A stretch of DNA of 64,000 nt. Source: G964020055 sp964020055. GTDB taxonomy: Bacteria > Pseudomonadota > Alphaproteobacteria > WRAU01 > Hepatincolaceae. Where the stretch lies: contig OZ026533.1 of NCBI GenBank assembly GCA_964020055.1, forward strand, positions 558,001 through 622,000, given 5' to 3'. Position numbers and translations under genes: made by a program. A model generated the notes under the pieces. That model worked only from the letters and a program-made list of their open reading frames with translations, ran no database searches and was not told where the DNA came from. Below are positions 36,233 to 45,312 of this stretch, piece after piece (position 1 is the stretch's first letter; each line of letters starts with the position of its first letter).

Positions 36233-37237
36233 TTAGTTAGCGTCATTAACTATTTGTTCTAATATTTCTTTTACAGATCTTTGTGATTTTACTAACCCAA
36301 CACATTGACCAGCCATTAATGAACCATATACAACATCACCATCTATAACTGCTCTTCTTAACGCTCCAGCCCAATATTTTTCAATTTTTAATTGTGCTTC
36401 TTCTTTTGTTAATTTACCTTCCTTATATAAATTGATAGCTTCTTGCTGTACTTTGTTAAATTCTTTGGTTCCTTTATTAACTATTGCCCTTACAGGAATA
36501 ACAGGAAAATCTTCATCTAATTGTTGTGTAACTTGGGCATCTCTAGAATTTGCTTTTATAAATATTTTTTTAAAATTTTCATGAGCTATACATTCATCAG
36601 AACATACTAAAATAGTACCAACTTGAACTCCAGATGCTCCTAATTCTAAATATTGACGCATTATTTCACCTGTTGCTATTCCTCCTGCAACAAAAACTGG
36701 TACATCTTGCATATTTAAAATAACTTCTTGAGCTAAAACAGACGTAGATACAGGGCCTATATGACCACCTGCCTCTGATCCTTCAACAATCAATGCATCA
36801 ACACCTTGTTTTACTAAGCGTTTTGCAATTGTTAGAGTTGGTGCAAAAGCTATTATTTTTATATCATTTTTAGATTTTAAAGTTTGTATAACTTGTGCTG
36901 TAGGTAACCCACCTGCTAAAACTACATGACTGATATTTTCTTCTATACAAACATCTACAAGTTCATCGATATATGGATTTAATGTAATTAAATTTACACC
37001 AAAAGGTTTATTAGTTTTAGATTTAGTTTCTTTTATTGTTGAGCTTAATAATTCTTTATTCATTGAGCCACTTGCTATAACACCAAAACCTCCAGCATTA
37101 GATATAGCAGAAACCAAACTGGCTTCAGAAATCCAAGACATAGCACCACCCATAATAGCATATTCAACACCAAGAAAATCTTTTCCTCTTTTCCATAAAT
37201 TTTCTAAACTATCTCTTTTCACTAGAAACCCCAACAA
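36233..37237 (-). CDS. Nitronate monooxygenase / FabK-like flavoprotein
   Basis: 334-residue FMN-dependent TIM-barrel protein of the 2-nitropropane dioxygenase family. Signatures are YAIMGGAMSWISEASLVSAIS near 26-46, NAGGFGVIASG, an EGSEAGGHIGPVST stretch near 152-165, and VFVAGGIATG near 183. The family contains both nitronate monooxygenases and the enoyl-ACP reductase FabK. Sequence alone does not decide which reaction is catalysed here. Its stop is 41 nt downstream of the rodZ start on the same strand. Confidence 0.82.
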   Translation of the reverse strand: MLGFLVKRDSLENLWKRGKDFLGVEYAIMGGAMSWISEASLVSAISNAGGFGVIASGSMNKELLSSTIKETKSKTNKPFGVNLITLNPYIDELVDVCIEENISHVVLAGGLPTAQVIQTLKSKNDIKIIAFAPTLTIAKRLVKQGVDALIVEGSEAGGHIGPVSTSVLAQEVILNMQDVPVFVAGGIATGEIMRQYLELGASGVQVGTILVCSDECIAHENFKKIFIKANSRDAQVTQQLDEDFPVIPVRAIVNKGTKEFNKVQQEAINLYKEGKLTKEEAQLKIEKYWAGALRRAVIDGDVVYGSLMAGQCVGLVKSQRSVKEILEQIVNDAN

Positions 37238-37401
37238 ATATAATTAATACACAACTCTAATATTATTAAATATAATACTATATAAGAAAAAGTATGAAAT
37301 GCTTTGTGCTTATAACACGATTAGTAGTATTATATAATTTTATTAGCTATAATTACAATATGTTTTTGTTAAGCAAAAAACAGACTTTAAGGAGAGTAAG
37401 C

Positions 37402-38124
37402 ATGCAGCAAACTTTCAATGAAAAAGAAATAGAAAAATTTTCTGCTTTAGCTAGCCAATGGTGGGATCCTAATGGAAAGTTTAAAGTATTACATCAATTC
37501 AACGAAGCTAGAATAGATTTTATCAAAAATACTATAAGAAAAGAATTTTTAAACACTGAATTTTCGGAAATTAATGTATTAGATATTGGCTGTGGTGGTG
37601 GTATTTTAAGCGAAGCTTTATGTAAAATGGGCTTAAATGTAACTGCTATAGATGCTTCAGAAAAATCTGTACAGGCTGCAAAAATACATGCTGAAAATAA
37701 TAACTTAAATATTGAATATATAGTTTCAACATACCAAGATTTTTTAAATACATCTAAAAAGAAATTTGATATTGTGTTTGCTATGGAAATTATTGAGCAT
37801 GTTGATGATCAACAATCATTTGTAAGTGAAATTTCATATTCTATAAAAGAAAAAGGGCTGTTTTTTTTATCTACTATCAATAGAAATATACAATCTTTGT
37901 TTTTAGCAAAATTTGCTGCTGAATATTTACTTAAATGGTTACCTAAAAATACTCATCAATATAATAAATTTGTAACTACTTCTGAAATGCAAACTTTTCT
38001 AAATAATAACCATATGGAATTGATTGCTACAAGAGGAATAAATTTTAATATTTTAAAGAAAAAATGGATATTAAGTAAAAATTCTAATGTGAATTATATT
38101 TGTTATGCTAGAAAATATAAATAA
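37402..38124 (+). CDS. ubiG: Ubiquinone biosynthesis O-methyltransferase UbiG
   Basis: Performs both O-methylations of ubiquinone synthesis. It has 240 residues from the ATG at 37402, exactly the E. coli length. An AAGGAG 7 nt upstream decides this start, although the frame extends to 37294. Key motifs are the N-terminal KFSALASQWWDPNGKFK, the SAM motif VLDIGCGGGILSEAL near 60-74, and AMEIIEHVDDQ. A terminator follows, shared with convergent grxC. Confidence 0.95.
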   Translation: MQQTFNEKEIEKFSALASQWWDPNGKFKVLHQFNEARIDFIKNTIRKEFLNTEFSEINVLDIGCGGGILSEALCKMGLNVTAIDASEKSVQAAKIHAENNNLNIEYIVSTYQDFLNTSKKKFDIVFAMEIIEHVDDQQSFVSEISYSIKEKGLFFLSTINRNIQSLFLAKFAAEYLLKWLPKNTHQYNKFVTTSEMQTFLNNNHMELIATRGINFNILKKKWILSKNSNVNYICYARKYK

Positions 38125-38126
38125 AA

Positions 38127-38163
38127 GTACCCATACTGAAAAAAGTATAGGTACCTATTTTTT
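38127..38163. terminator. Terminator between ubiG and grxC
   Basis: GTACC-C-ATACT pairs with AGTAT-A-GGTAC (one internal mismatch), followed by a T-run on the plus strand. It serves ubiG and lies at the end of the convergent grxC. Confidence 0.8.
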
Positions 38164-38419
38164 ATTTTAATAAAATATCTAGTTCATTCTTTTCTTCTAA
38201 AGCATATAAATTATCACAACCACCTATTAACTTATCATTAATAAAAATTTGTGGAACTGTTTTTACTCCTGGTACTCTTTTTAGTAATTCAGCTCTTTTT
38301 GAAGGATCTGTTTCTATGTTATGTTCTACAACATGGATATTTTTCATTTTAAGCAATTCTTTTGCTTTTACACAATAAGGGCATACATTTTTGGTATACA
38401 TTTCTACTTTTGCTGACAT
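38162..38419 (-). CDS. grxC: Dithiol glutaredoxin (GrxC type)
   Basis: 85-residue glutathione-dependent oxidoreductase. The active site is CPYCVKAKELL (Cys13 and Cys16). The glutathione-binding motifs follow: TVPQIFINDKLIGGCDNL near 55-73. It is downstream of comF on the same strand. GshA in this window supplies the glutathione. Confidence 0.95.
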   Translation of the reverse strand: MSAKVEMYTKNVCPYCVKAKELLKMKNIHVVEHNIETDPSKRAELLKRVPGVKTVPQIFINDKLIGGCDNLYALEEKNELDILLK

Positions 38420-38482
38420 TTTTATAGAATCTCCTATTAATTTAACTGTTTTTCATTAGAACATTATGCAATAAAAAGAGTA

Positions 38483-39196
38483 TCATATTTTAAGAATTCC
38501 TTCTACTTTTGCTATTGCAAGAACATCTATTGATTTTACATTTGTTGAATATAAAATTTTTGCACATTCATTTATAGTTGCACCTGTTGTGATCACATCA
38601 TCTAACAAAATTATATGTTTATTTTTTATCAAATGAATATTTTTTACCTCAAAAGAATTTGTAAGGTTATTTATTCTTTGCTTTTGATCTAGCCCAACTT
38701 GTTGTAGTGTATTTTTACTTTTAGCTAAAACATTGTTATTTATGTGACAATTAAATAATTTAAAAAGCTCTTTTCCTAATAAAGATGTTTGGTTATATCC
38801 TCTTTTGAAAAGTTTATACCTATGAATAGGAATTGGAATTATTATAGAATCTTCTAAGTTCTTATTTTTAATCAATGTATACTGATATATCAAATTTGCT
38901 AAAAACTTAGATAAATCTGTTTGACCGTTAAACTTATAGTCGTAAATAAGTTTTCTGATCACATCTTGGTATAAACAAGCAAAATATATATTCTCAAAAT
39001 ATTTAGACTTTTTTACACATAGACCACATACATTAGAATTATTACTTATAGCTGAATTACAATAACAACACTTATTATAAGAAAAAGATAATTTTGAATA
39101 ACATATAGAACATAAACCATAATCTTGTAAATCTGTTTTACAACAGTAACAACGTGGTGGATAAATAAAATAACTTATTTTTTGTAAAATATGCAT
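38483..39196 (-). CDS. comF: ComF-family phosphoribosyltransferase
   Basis: 237 residues. The N-terminal zinc-finger-like region carries several CxxC pairs (CYCCKTDLQDYGLCSIC, CCYC, CGLC). The C-terminal phosphoribosyltransferase domain has IIPIPIHRYKLFKRGYNQ and the PRPP loop IILLDDVITTGATINECA near 197-214. The family is linked to DNA uptake in some bacteria and is widely kept in alphaproteobacteria beside grxC and a methyltransferase, as here. The function in this genome is unknown. Confidence 0.92.
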   Translation of the reverse strand: MHILQKISYFIYPPRCYCCKTDLQDYGLCSICYSKLSFSYNKCCYCNSAISNNSNVCGLCVKKSKYFENIYFACLYQDVIRKLIYDYKFNGQTDLSKFLANLIYQYTLIKNKNLEDSIIIPIPIHRYKLFKRGYNQTSLLGKELFKLFNCHINNNVLAKSKNTLQQVGLDQKQRINNLTNSFEVKNIHLIKNKHIILLDDVITTGATINECAKILYSTNVKSIDVLAIAKVEGILKI

Positions 39197-39236
39197 TATA
39201 ATTGTACCTGTTTATTCAATATAAGTAATATATATA

Positions 39237-40034
39237 ATGCATTTATTTAATAGAAAACTTTTAATCCAAAAAAAAAATAATATTGCAAAAAACTTTGAAC
39301 AATTCAATTTTCTTCGCAAAGAGCTTTCTTGCAGGTTGACTGATCATGTTGATACTATAAAAAGAAATTTTGACCAAGTTTTAGATATTAACTGCAATTT
39401 GGGCGAGATATACGAACTGCTGAATTCCAATCCTAAAATTGGCAAAATAACACAAGCAGATATTTCTAAGTTAATTTTAGAACATAACAATTATTCTAAT
39501 AAAAAATTAATTGATTTGGAAAATATAGATTTATCAGCTAATTATTTCGATATGGTTATATCTGTATTGGGTTTACATAACGTAAATACTTTAGAAAATA
39601 CTATAAAAAGTATCTATAATATTTTAAAGCCAGGTGGTTTATTCATATTTTCTGTTCCTATTTATGGCACTTTAGATAATTTATCACAAGCTTTAATGAA
39701 AACTGAACTTGAATTATATAATTCTTTTTCACCAAGAATACACCCTTTTTCTGATATAAAAACTTTAGCTAATGTCTGCTCTAAATCTGGTTTTATCGAT
39801 ATTGTGGCAAATAAAGATAAAATTGAAATTATGTATAAAAAATTCATTTCTATTTTAAAAGATTTGAAAGGTATGGGTGAAGGTAATATTTTGAATTCGC
39901 AAAATACCACTATACTAGGAAAGAATTTTTTTCAAAAATTAGAACAAAATTTTGAACAATATAAAGATCCTAGCAATCAGCATTATAAAATAGAAATACT
40001 GTACTGTGAAATTTTAGCCTGGAAACCTAACTAA
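39237..40034 (+). CDS. NDUFAF5/BioC-like SAM methyltransferase
   Basis: 265-residue class I methyltransferase-fold protein. The N-terminal LFNRKLLIQKKNNIAK is typical of the NDUFAF5-like group. The SAM motif is degenerate: VLDINCNLGEIYELL near 56-70. Then FDMVISVLGLHNVNTLE near 104-120 and ILKPGGLFIFSVP near 129-141. In mitochondria NDUFAF5 hydroxylates an arginine of a complex I subunit. In bacteria the target is not known. It is divergent from comF, a conserved pairing. Confidence 0.85.
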   Translation: MHLFNRKLLIQKKNNIAKNFEQFNFLRKELSCRLTDHVDTIKRNFDQVLDINCNLGEIYELLNSNPKIGKITQADISKLILEHNNYSNKKLIDLENIDLSANYFDMVISVLGLHNVNTLENTIKSIYNILKPGGLFIFSVPIYGTLDNLSQALMKTELELYNSFSPRIHPFSDIKTLANVCSKSGFIDIVANKDKIEIMYKKFISILKDLKGMGEGNILNSQNTTILGKNFFQKLEQNFEQYKDPSNQHYKIEILYCEILAWKPN

Positions 40035-40049
40035 TACTTTGAGAAATAT

Positions 40050-40745
40050 ATGGATTTACCTCCTTTGCAAAAATGTACTATTGTAAAAAGATATAAAAGA
40101 TTTTTAATAGATGTAAAATTAGAAGATGATACAATTGTTACAGCTCATTGTCCTAACTCAGGTTCTATGCTTGGTTTAAATACAGAAGGTCTTGTTGCAT
40201 ATGTGAGTTTGAATAACAATCCTAAAAATAAACTTCAATACAAATTACAATTAGTAGAAGATAAAACAACAAATGCATTAGTTGGTATAAATACTTCAAT
40301 AACTAATTCAATAGTAAAAGAAGCCTTGTTAAATCAGCAAATAGAAGAATTGAAAGATTATAATACCATTATCCCAGAAAGCACTTTTTTAAATTCTAGG
40401 TTTGATTTTAAATTAATTTCTAAAAATAATGATATTTGCTATTTAGAGGTTAAAAATGTAACTTTAAGAAACGATCAAATAGCACTTTTTCCAGATGCTG
40501 TTACAGATAGAGGTAGCAAACATTTAAAATGCTTAATAGAAGCTAAAAAACATGGCTTCAGAGCTATAAATTTATATATCATTCAAAGAGAAGATACAAC
40601 AGAATTTGCAATTGCAAAAGAAATAGACATCAAATATTATAACAATTATTTAGATGCAAAAAAAAGCAATGTAGAGTTTTTATGTTATTCATGTAATATG
40701 TCATTAAATAATATTACAATTAATAATAAACTTAGATTATTATAA
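40050..40745 (+). CDS. sfsA: SfsA-family protein
   Basis: 231 residues, full length. Signatures are VKRYKRFLIDVKLEDD, AHCPNSGSMLG near 33-43, SRFDFKLI, YLEVKNVTL near 131-139 and FPDAVTDRGSKHL near 146-158. The family was named for stimulation of sugar fermentation genes and resembles nucleic-acid-binding or nuclease-like folds. Its role is poorly known. It is 16 nt after the methyltransferase gene. Confidence 0.93.
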   Translation: MDLPPLQKCTIVKRYKRFLIDVKLEDDTIVTAHCPNSGSMLGLNTEGLVAYVSLNNNPKNKLQYKLQLVEDKTTNALVGINTSITNSIVKEALLNQQIEELKDYNTIIPESTFLNSRFDFKLISKNNDICYLEVKNVTLRNDQIALFPDAVTDRGSKHLKCLIEAKKHGFRAINLYIIQREDTTEFAIAKEIDIKYYNNYLDAKKSNVEFLCYSCNMSLNNITINNKLRLL

Positions 40746-40788
40746 ATACAAATAATACTAAATATTAATAATTATCTTAAGAGGAAAA

Positions 40789-41577
40789 TTGAATAAATAT
40801 TTCAAAAATACAATCATATCTGGAAAAAATATTCCAATATATAATTCTTCATACTTTAGTAAATTACAAGAAGCTGGGTTATTAGCCTATAAAACTCTTA
40901 AACATGTTGAAAAATTTATAAAAGAAGGAATATCAACTTTAGAGCTAAATGATATTTGCCATGATTTTATGTTAAGACATAATGCTATTCCTGCTACTTT
41001 AGGTTATAACGGTTTTCCGAAATCATCTTGTATTTCTTTGAACGATGTTATTTGTCATGGAATACCTAGTTCTAATACTATATTAAAAAATGGAGATATC
41101 TTAAATATAGATGTAACAGTTATACTTAACGGTTGGTATGGAGATACAAGTTGCATGTATACTGTTGGAAATATATCACCTACTGCACAGAAATTAATTG
41201 ATGTTACAAAACAATGTCTAGATGAAGCTATCAACATTGTAAAGCCAGGAGTGCATTTAGGAACTATAGGTCATTTAATAGAAGAAATCGCTCATAAAAA
41301 TAACTTTTCTGTTGTAGAAGAATTTTGTGGACATGGAATAGGAAGAAAATTTCACCATGAACCAAATATTTTGCATTATGGGAAAAAAGATACAGGCTTA
41401 CAATTGAAACCTGGTATGGTATTTACTATAGAACCTATGATCAATGAAGGCACAAAACATAGTATTGTAATGGATGATAATTGGACTGCTAAAACTAAAG
41501 ATGGTAGCCTTTCAGCTCAATTTGAACATATGATAGGTGTAACAGAAAAAGGTTGTGTTATATTTACCAAACCATAA
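40789..41577 (+). CDS. map: Methionine aminopeptidase, type I
   Basis: Removes initiator methionine from nascent proteins. It has 262 residues. Metal ligands are in LNIDVTVILNGWYGDTSCMY (two Asp, split over 105-124), FCGHGIGRKFHHEP near 176-189, FTIEPMIN near 209 and a C-terminal Glu in SAQFEHM near 244. The start codon is TTG, supported by AAGAGG 4 nt upstream. It opens a plus-strand run with radC 9 nt later. Confidence 0.95.
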   Translation: MNKYFKNTIISGKNIPIYNSSYFSKLQEAGLLAYKTLKHVEKFIKEGISTLELNDICHDFMLRHNAIPATLGYNGFPKSSCISLNDVICHGIPSSNTILKNGDILNIDVTVILNGWYGDTSCMYTVGNISPTAQKLIDVTKQCLDEAINIVKPGVHLGTIGHLIEEIAHKNNFSVVEEFCGHGIGRKFHHEPNILHYGKKDTGLQLKPGMVFTIEPMINEGTKHSIVMDDNWTAKTKDGSLSAQFEHMIGVTEKGCVIFTKP

Positions 41578-41586
41578 AATTTATAT

Positions 41587-42276
41587 ATGAAAAAAGATAA
41601 ACAGCTTTTAACTGGACATAGAGAAAGAACTAAAGAAAGATTTTTAAAATCTTTCAATAAAAATTACATAATGTCCGATGTAGATTTACTTGAACTTATT
41701 TTATTCTATTCTATACCAAGAAGAGATGTAAAAGATTTAGCAAAAGAATTAATAGAACAATTTGGTTCATTAGCAATTTTAATAAATTCTAATATAGATG
41801 AAATCAAATCTAGAACAAAACTTTCTGACAACACTATCGTTTTATTTCATATTATCCAACAATCTTGTAAACAATTATTGTTAAAGGAAATAAATAACAA
41901 ACCTGTATTGTCTAGCTGGCAAATGTTATTAGATTATTGTTATGCTACTTTAGCATATGAAAAAAATGAGCTAGTTAAAATTCTTTATATAAATTCTAAA
42001 AATAGATTAGTAAAAGATGAAGTTATTCATTATGGAACAACTAATTCTTCAGTTTTGTATCCCCGAGAAATAATCAAACGCAATTTTGAACTTGGAACAA
42101 CATCATTCATAATTGTACACAATCACCCATCTGGAGACTGTACTCCTTCGGATGAAGATATAATAATAACAACTCAATTAAGTAAAATAGCTGCAGATTT
42201 AGATATATCTCTCCATGATCACATAATAATAGGTAAAAATGGTATTTTATCTTTTAAGCAACAACAGTTTCTATGA
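41587..42276 (+). CDS. radC: RadC/JAB-domain protein
   Basis: 229 residues. An N-terminal helix-hairpin-helix-like part (about 1-100) is followed by the metal-dependent JAB1/MPN domain with HNHPSGDCTPSDEDI (about 179-193), which has the full H-x-H-x7-S-x2-D motif. Family members are annotated for DNA repair but the activity is not established. It follows map closely and may be co-transcribed. Confidence 0.93.
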   Translation: MKKDKQLLTGHRERTKERFLKSFNKNYIMSDVDLLELILFYSIPRRDVKDLAKELIEQFGSLAILINSNIDEIKSRTKLSDNTIVLFHIIQQSCKQLLLKEINNKPVLSSWQMLLDYCYATLAYEKNELVKILYINSKNRLVKDEVIHYGTTNSSVLYPREIIKRNFELGTTSFIIVHNHPSGDCTPSDEDIIITTQLSKIAADLDISLHDHIIIGKNGILSFKQQQFL

Positions 42277-42380
42277 AACAAGTATTATCTTGTAATTTGA
42301 GTATTTAATGTTGTAAAATATTGATGGTACATAAATATATTTACCTTTTTACTTAGATGTAGTTATAACAAAGGAATAAT

Positions 42381-42986
42381 ATGCCTCATAATATAGAAAA
42401 TATTAAAAAATTACTAAAAGAAAATTTTCCTTCGTCTCATGTTGAAATTGAAGATACTATGGGCGATGGAAACCATTTAGAAATTACCATAAAAAGTGAT
42501 ATGTTTTTAAATAAATCTGATATTCAGAGACATCAAATGGTATATGCTTTACTTGGAAATTTAGTTGGAAATGAAATTCACGCTGTAGCTATGAATTTAG
42601 ATACAATTTCTGAAGATACTACATCCAATGCTGTTCATAAAACTATAGACATAGATAAACTTGAAAAAGACAGCATATTAAACACAATACATGAAGCTAT
42701 TTCTAAATATGACGTAATTTTATTTATGAAAGGTAATAAAGAAAACCCTATGTGTGGTTTCTCTGCAACTGTAAACAATATTTTAAAAAATTTACAAGTG
42801 AATTTTGTAGATGTTAACGTTTTAAGCTCAAATGAAATCAGAGAAGGAATTAAACTTTACTCTAATTGGCCTACAATACCACAATTGTATATAAAAGGTA
42901 GCTTCATTGGTGGATGTGATATTGTAACTTTAATGTACGAAAATGGTTCTTTGATTAATTTATTAAAGAAATATTCTTTAATATAA
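42381..42986 (+). CDS. Natural BolA-monothiol glutaredoxin fusion
   Basis: A single 201-residue chain. Residues 1-80 are a BolA domain (GDGNHLEITIKSDMFLNK near 28-45, RHQMVYALLG near 50-59, conserved His in EIHAVAMN near 67). A linker (81-95) leads to a Grx4/GrxD-type domain (95-201) with the active site CGFS (125-128), WPTIPQLYIKG (163-173) and GGCD (177-180). The two proteins normally form a separate complex that holds a 2Fe-2S cluster through the CGFS cysteine and BolA His. Here they are fused. No stop or frameshift separates them. Confidence 0.9.
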   Translation: MPHNIENIKKLLKENFPSSHVEIEDTMGDGNHLEITIKSDMFLNKSDIQRHQMVYALLGNLVGNEIHAVAMNLDTISEDTTSNAVHKTIDIDKLEKDSILNTIHEAISKYDVILFMKGNKENPMCGFSATVNNILKNLQVNFVDVNVLSSNEIREGIKLYSNWPTIPQLYIKGSFIGGCDIVTLMYENGSLINLLKKYSLI

Positions 42987-43009
42987 AATATAATAATATA
43001 AAGACTTAC

Positions 43010-43327
43010 ATGTTTATAGAAAAAAAACACATATTTTTTATATTTTTTTTAATATCACTCATTGTATTATCTGTATATCTTGTTATTATGTTTAAACATA
43101 TAGATAATTTTTATGATTATACTCTAAATGTGTTTAGTAATCCTATATCAATATTTTTGATTACTGAATATTTGTTATTTATGATAGCAACTATGTTAAT
43201 GATTTTAATCGAAGGTAAATATTTTTTAAAAAATAAAATACCTGTTATGATATTTTTATGTATTTTTTGTACCCCTGTACTTCCTTTGTTTTTGTTCCTG
43301 TACATAAAAGATATTAATTCAAATTAA
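43010..43327 (+). CDS. Small DUF2834-like membrane protein
   Basis: 105 residues with three hydrophobic segments (about 8-28, 45-65, 75-98) and a short polar end. The SIFLITEYLLFMI and PVLPLFLFLYIKD patterns resemble three-helix DUF2834 proteins of unknown function. The ORF lies between the BolA-Grx fusion and an esterase, with short gaps, so it may be in the same operon. Confidence 0.6.
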   Translation: MFIEKKHIFFIFFLISLIVLSVYLVIMFKHIDNFYDYTLNVFSNPISIFLITEYLLFMIATMLMILIEGKYFLKNKIPVMIFLCIFCTPVLPLFLFLYIKDINSN

Positions 43328-43337
43328 AGGCTTTGAA

Positions 43338-44036
43338 ATGACCAATTCTTCTATAGCTTCTTTGAAGTACACTGAAATACCTTCTAGAGAGGAACAAAAA
43401 AATGTTATGTTATGTTTACATGGGTATGGATCTAACAAAGAAGATTTTGTTAGACTAGTTCCATATATGCAAGAAACATTAAAACATACAACTTTTATAG
43501 TTCCCAATGCTCCATTTCAATGTCATGATGATCTAATGTCTTCTTCTCCACTTAATTCCCATATGTGGTTTCCTTTGAAAATAGATGAAACTGGAGTTAA
43601 CATAATTAGTATGGATTCTATTAGTAAAGCTTCAGATATTTTAATGGAATTTATTATGTTTGTTCAAAATAAATATGAAGTAACCACTGAACAAATAGTA
43701 TTACTGGGGTTCTCTCAAGGAGCTATACTTTCTTTACATAATTGTTTATATCATAACAAAACATATATGGGTGTTATCTCGCACAGCGGAGCTTTTTATT
43801 CATACGAACCTTTTGCAAAAGCTAAAATCAATAATACTCAAAATATCTTACTTTTACATGGTAAAATAGATTACATTGTACCTTTTGAACTTTTTGAACA
43901 TACTGTAAATTTTTTAGAAAAGTATGATGTAAAATATAATTTTTACATTAGAGATGATATGGGGCATTATATAGAAGAAGATACTCTTGATAAAGTTATC
44001 AACTTTGTAAAAACTAACCAAGACAAAAATAAATAG
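43338..44036 (+). CDS. Phospholipase/carboxylesterase family hydrolase
   Basis: 232-residue alpha/beta-hydrolase. CLHGYGSNKEDF near 25-36 forms the oxyanion region, LLGFSQGAILS near 120-130 holds the nucleophile Ser, DYIVPFELF near 177-185 the acid, and DMGHYI near 212-217 the catalytic His. It resembles the YpfH/YtpA group of serine esterases that act on small acyl esters or acyl-proteins. The substrate is unknown. It follows the small membrane-protein gene by 10 nt. Confidence 0.88.
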   Translation: MTNSSIASLKYTEIPSREEQKNVMLCLHGYGSNKEDFVRLVPYMQETLKHTTFIVPNAPFQCHDDLMSSSPLNSHMWFPLKIDETGVNIISMDSISKASDILMEFIMFVQNKYEVTTEQIVLLGFSQGAILSLHNCLYHNKTYMGVISHSGAFYSYEPFAKAKINNTQNILLLHGKIDYIVPFELFEHTVNFLEKYDVKYNFYIRDDMGHYIEEDTLDKVINFVKTNQDKNK

Positions 44037-44563
44037 CATTCTTTATCAGGAATATATGAAAATATCTTTAGCCAACTAACACACGTTACTTAAAGTGTTA
44101 CAGATATTGAAATTTATTGTCTTTAAATAGCTCACACTAATAAAATATTTATTCTTATCAATTCAGAATAACTTGAATATATTGATTAATAAAATTGTAT
44201 AAATATAAGATTTCTTTATAAGTAGATCCATTTTATTTATCATAGAAAACCATATAAATGTTGTGAAATAATTATAAAGAAGCATTCAGTATTTTACAAA
44301 ATATATAAGTTCTAAAATTATTTTTTGTAGTTTTTTATTGTTTTAAATAACGCAAATATTACATTTCCATAAAAAATATATGATCTCATATTAATTTTGC
44401 TTTTATATAAAAGTAAATTAATAAACTTCTTGACATAAGTACCAAAAAATAAGAAAATAAGAATACTTTTGGGAATGAGTTACATAATAAATTTATGTAA
44501 ACACTTTTTGTATTGCTACATTAAGAATACCGGGACATTAAATATAAAAAATTAGGAAAATAT
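44037..44563. other. 527-bp intergenic region upstream of rpsD
   Basis: No coding frame or recognised RNA gene was seen. The right part holds a promoter candidate for rpsD (44430-44458). The left part is A/T-rich with scattered stops in all frames and may be decayed coding sequence. Confidence 0.4.
44430..44458 (+). promoter_or_regulatory. Possible promoter of rpsD
   Basis: A perfect TTGACA followed after 17 nt by GAAAAT, a weak -10. It would give a leader of roughly 100 nt before rpsD, long enough for autoregulatory structure. No such structure was proved. Confidence 0.45.
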
Positions 44564-45178
44564 ATGACTAAAATTCATAGTGCAAAGTATAAAATAGATA
44601 GAAGGTTATCTGTAAATTTATGGGGAAGAGCTAAATCTCCTTATAATGTAAGACAAAGTAGACCAGGACAACACGGAGCTGCTTTAAAAAAACGTAGTGA
44701 CTACGGAATGCAGTTAATTGCTAAACAAAAATTAAGATTTTACTATGCTAATATTGGTGAAAAACAGTTCAGAAAATACTATGAAGAAGCTACAAGACGT
44801 ATAGGTGATACTTCAGAAAATTTAATTTCTTTATTAGAATCTAGATTAGATGCTGTTATATACAGAATGAAACTTGTACCTACTATGTTTGCAGCACGTC
44901 AGTTTATAAGTCATTGTCATATCTTAGTAAATGGGAAAAAAGTAAATATTTCTTCTTACCAATTACAACCTGGTGATGTTATAGAAGTTAGAGAAAAATC
45001 AAAAAAAATACCTACAATTGCTCAAGCAATTGAAAGTGCTGAAAGAGAAGTTCCAGATTATGTTGAAGTAAACCACACAGACTTAAAAGGTACTTTTGTT
45101 AGAGTTCCTAAGTTTGCTGAGGTTCCTTATCCTGTTAAAATGGAACCTAATGTAGTTGTTGAGTTTTATTCTCGATAA
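44564..45178 (+). CDS. rpsD: 30S ribosomal protein S4
   Basis: 204 residues. S4 nucleates 30S assembly. Signatures are a GQHGAALKKRSDYGMQL stretch near 43, FRKYYEEATRR, ESRLDAVIYRMKLVPTMFAARQFISH (split near 96-121, S4 RNA-binding domain) and the final VEFYSR. It is monocistronic with its own terminator. Confidence 0.97.
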   Translation: MTKIHSAKYKIDRRLSVNLWGRAKSPYNVRQSRPGQHGAALKKRSDYGMQLIAKQKLRFYYANIGEKQFRKYYEEATRRIGDTSENLISLLESRLDAVIYRMKLVPTMFAARQFISHCHILVNGKKVNISSYQLQPGDVIEVREKSKKIPTIAQAIESAEREVPDYVEVNHTDLKGTFVRVPKFAEVPYPVKMEPNVVVEFYSR

Positions 45179-45210
45179 TCTAAAGCTAAAATGTAAATAT
45201 ATTTATTTTT

Positions 45211-45240
45211 AATAGGGTAGAAAGTTTCTACCCTATTTTT
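45211..45240 (+). terminator. Terminator of rpsD
   Basis: A perfect 12-bp stem (45211-45222 with 45226-45237), a 3-nt loop and a T-run. Confidence 0.93.
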
Positions 45241-45312
45241 ATATCTAAAATATATCTTATTATTATTTATACTCTTAATATAATAATAAATTCACTTTTT
45301 AAAGGAGGATAT

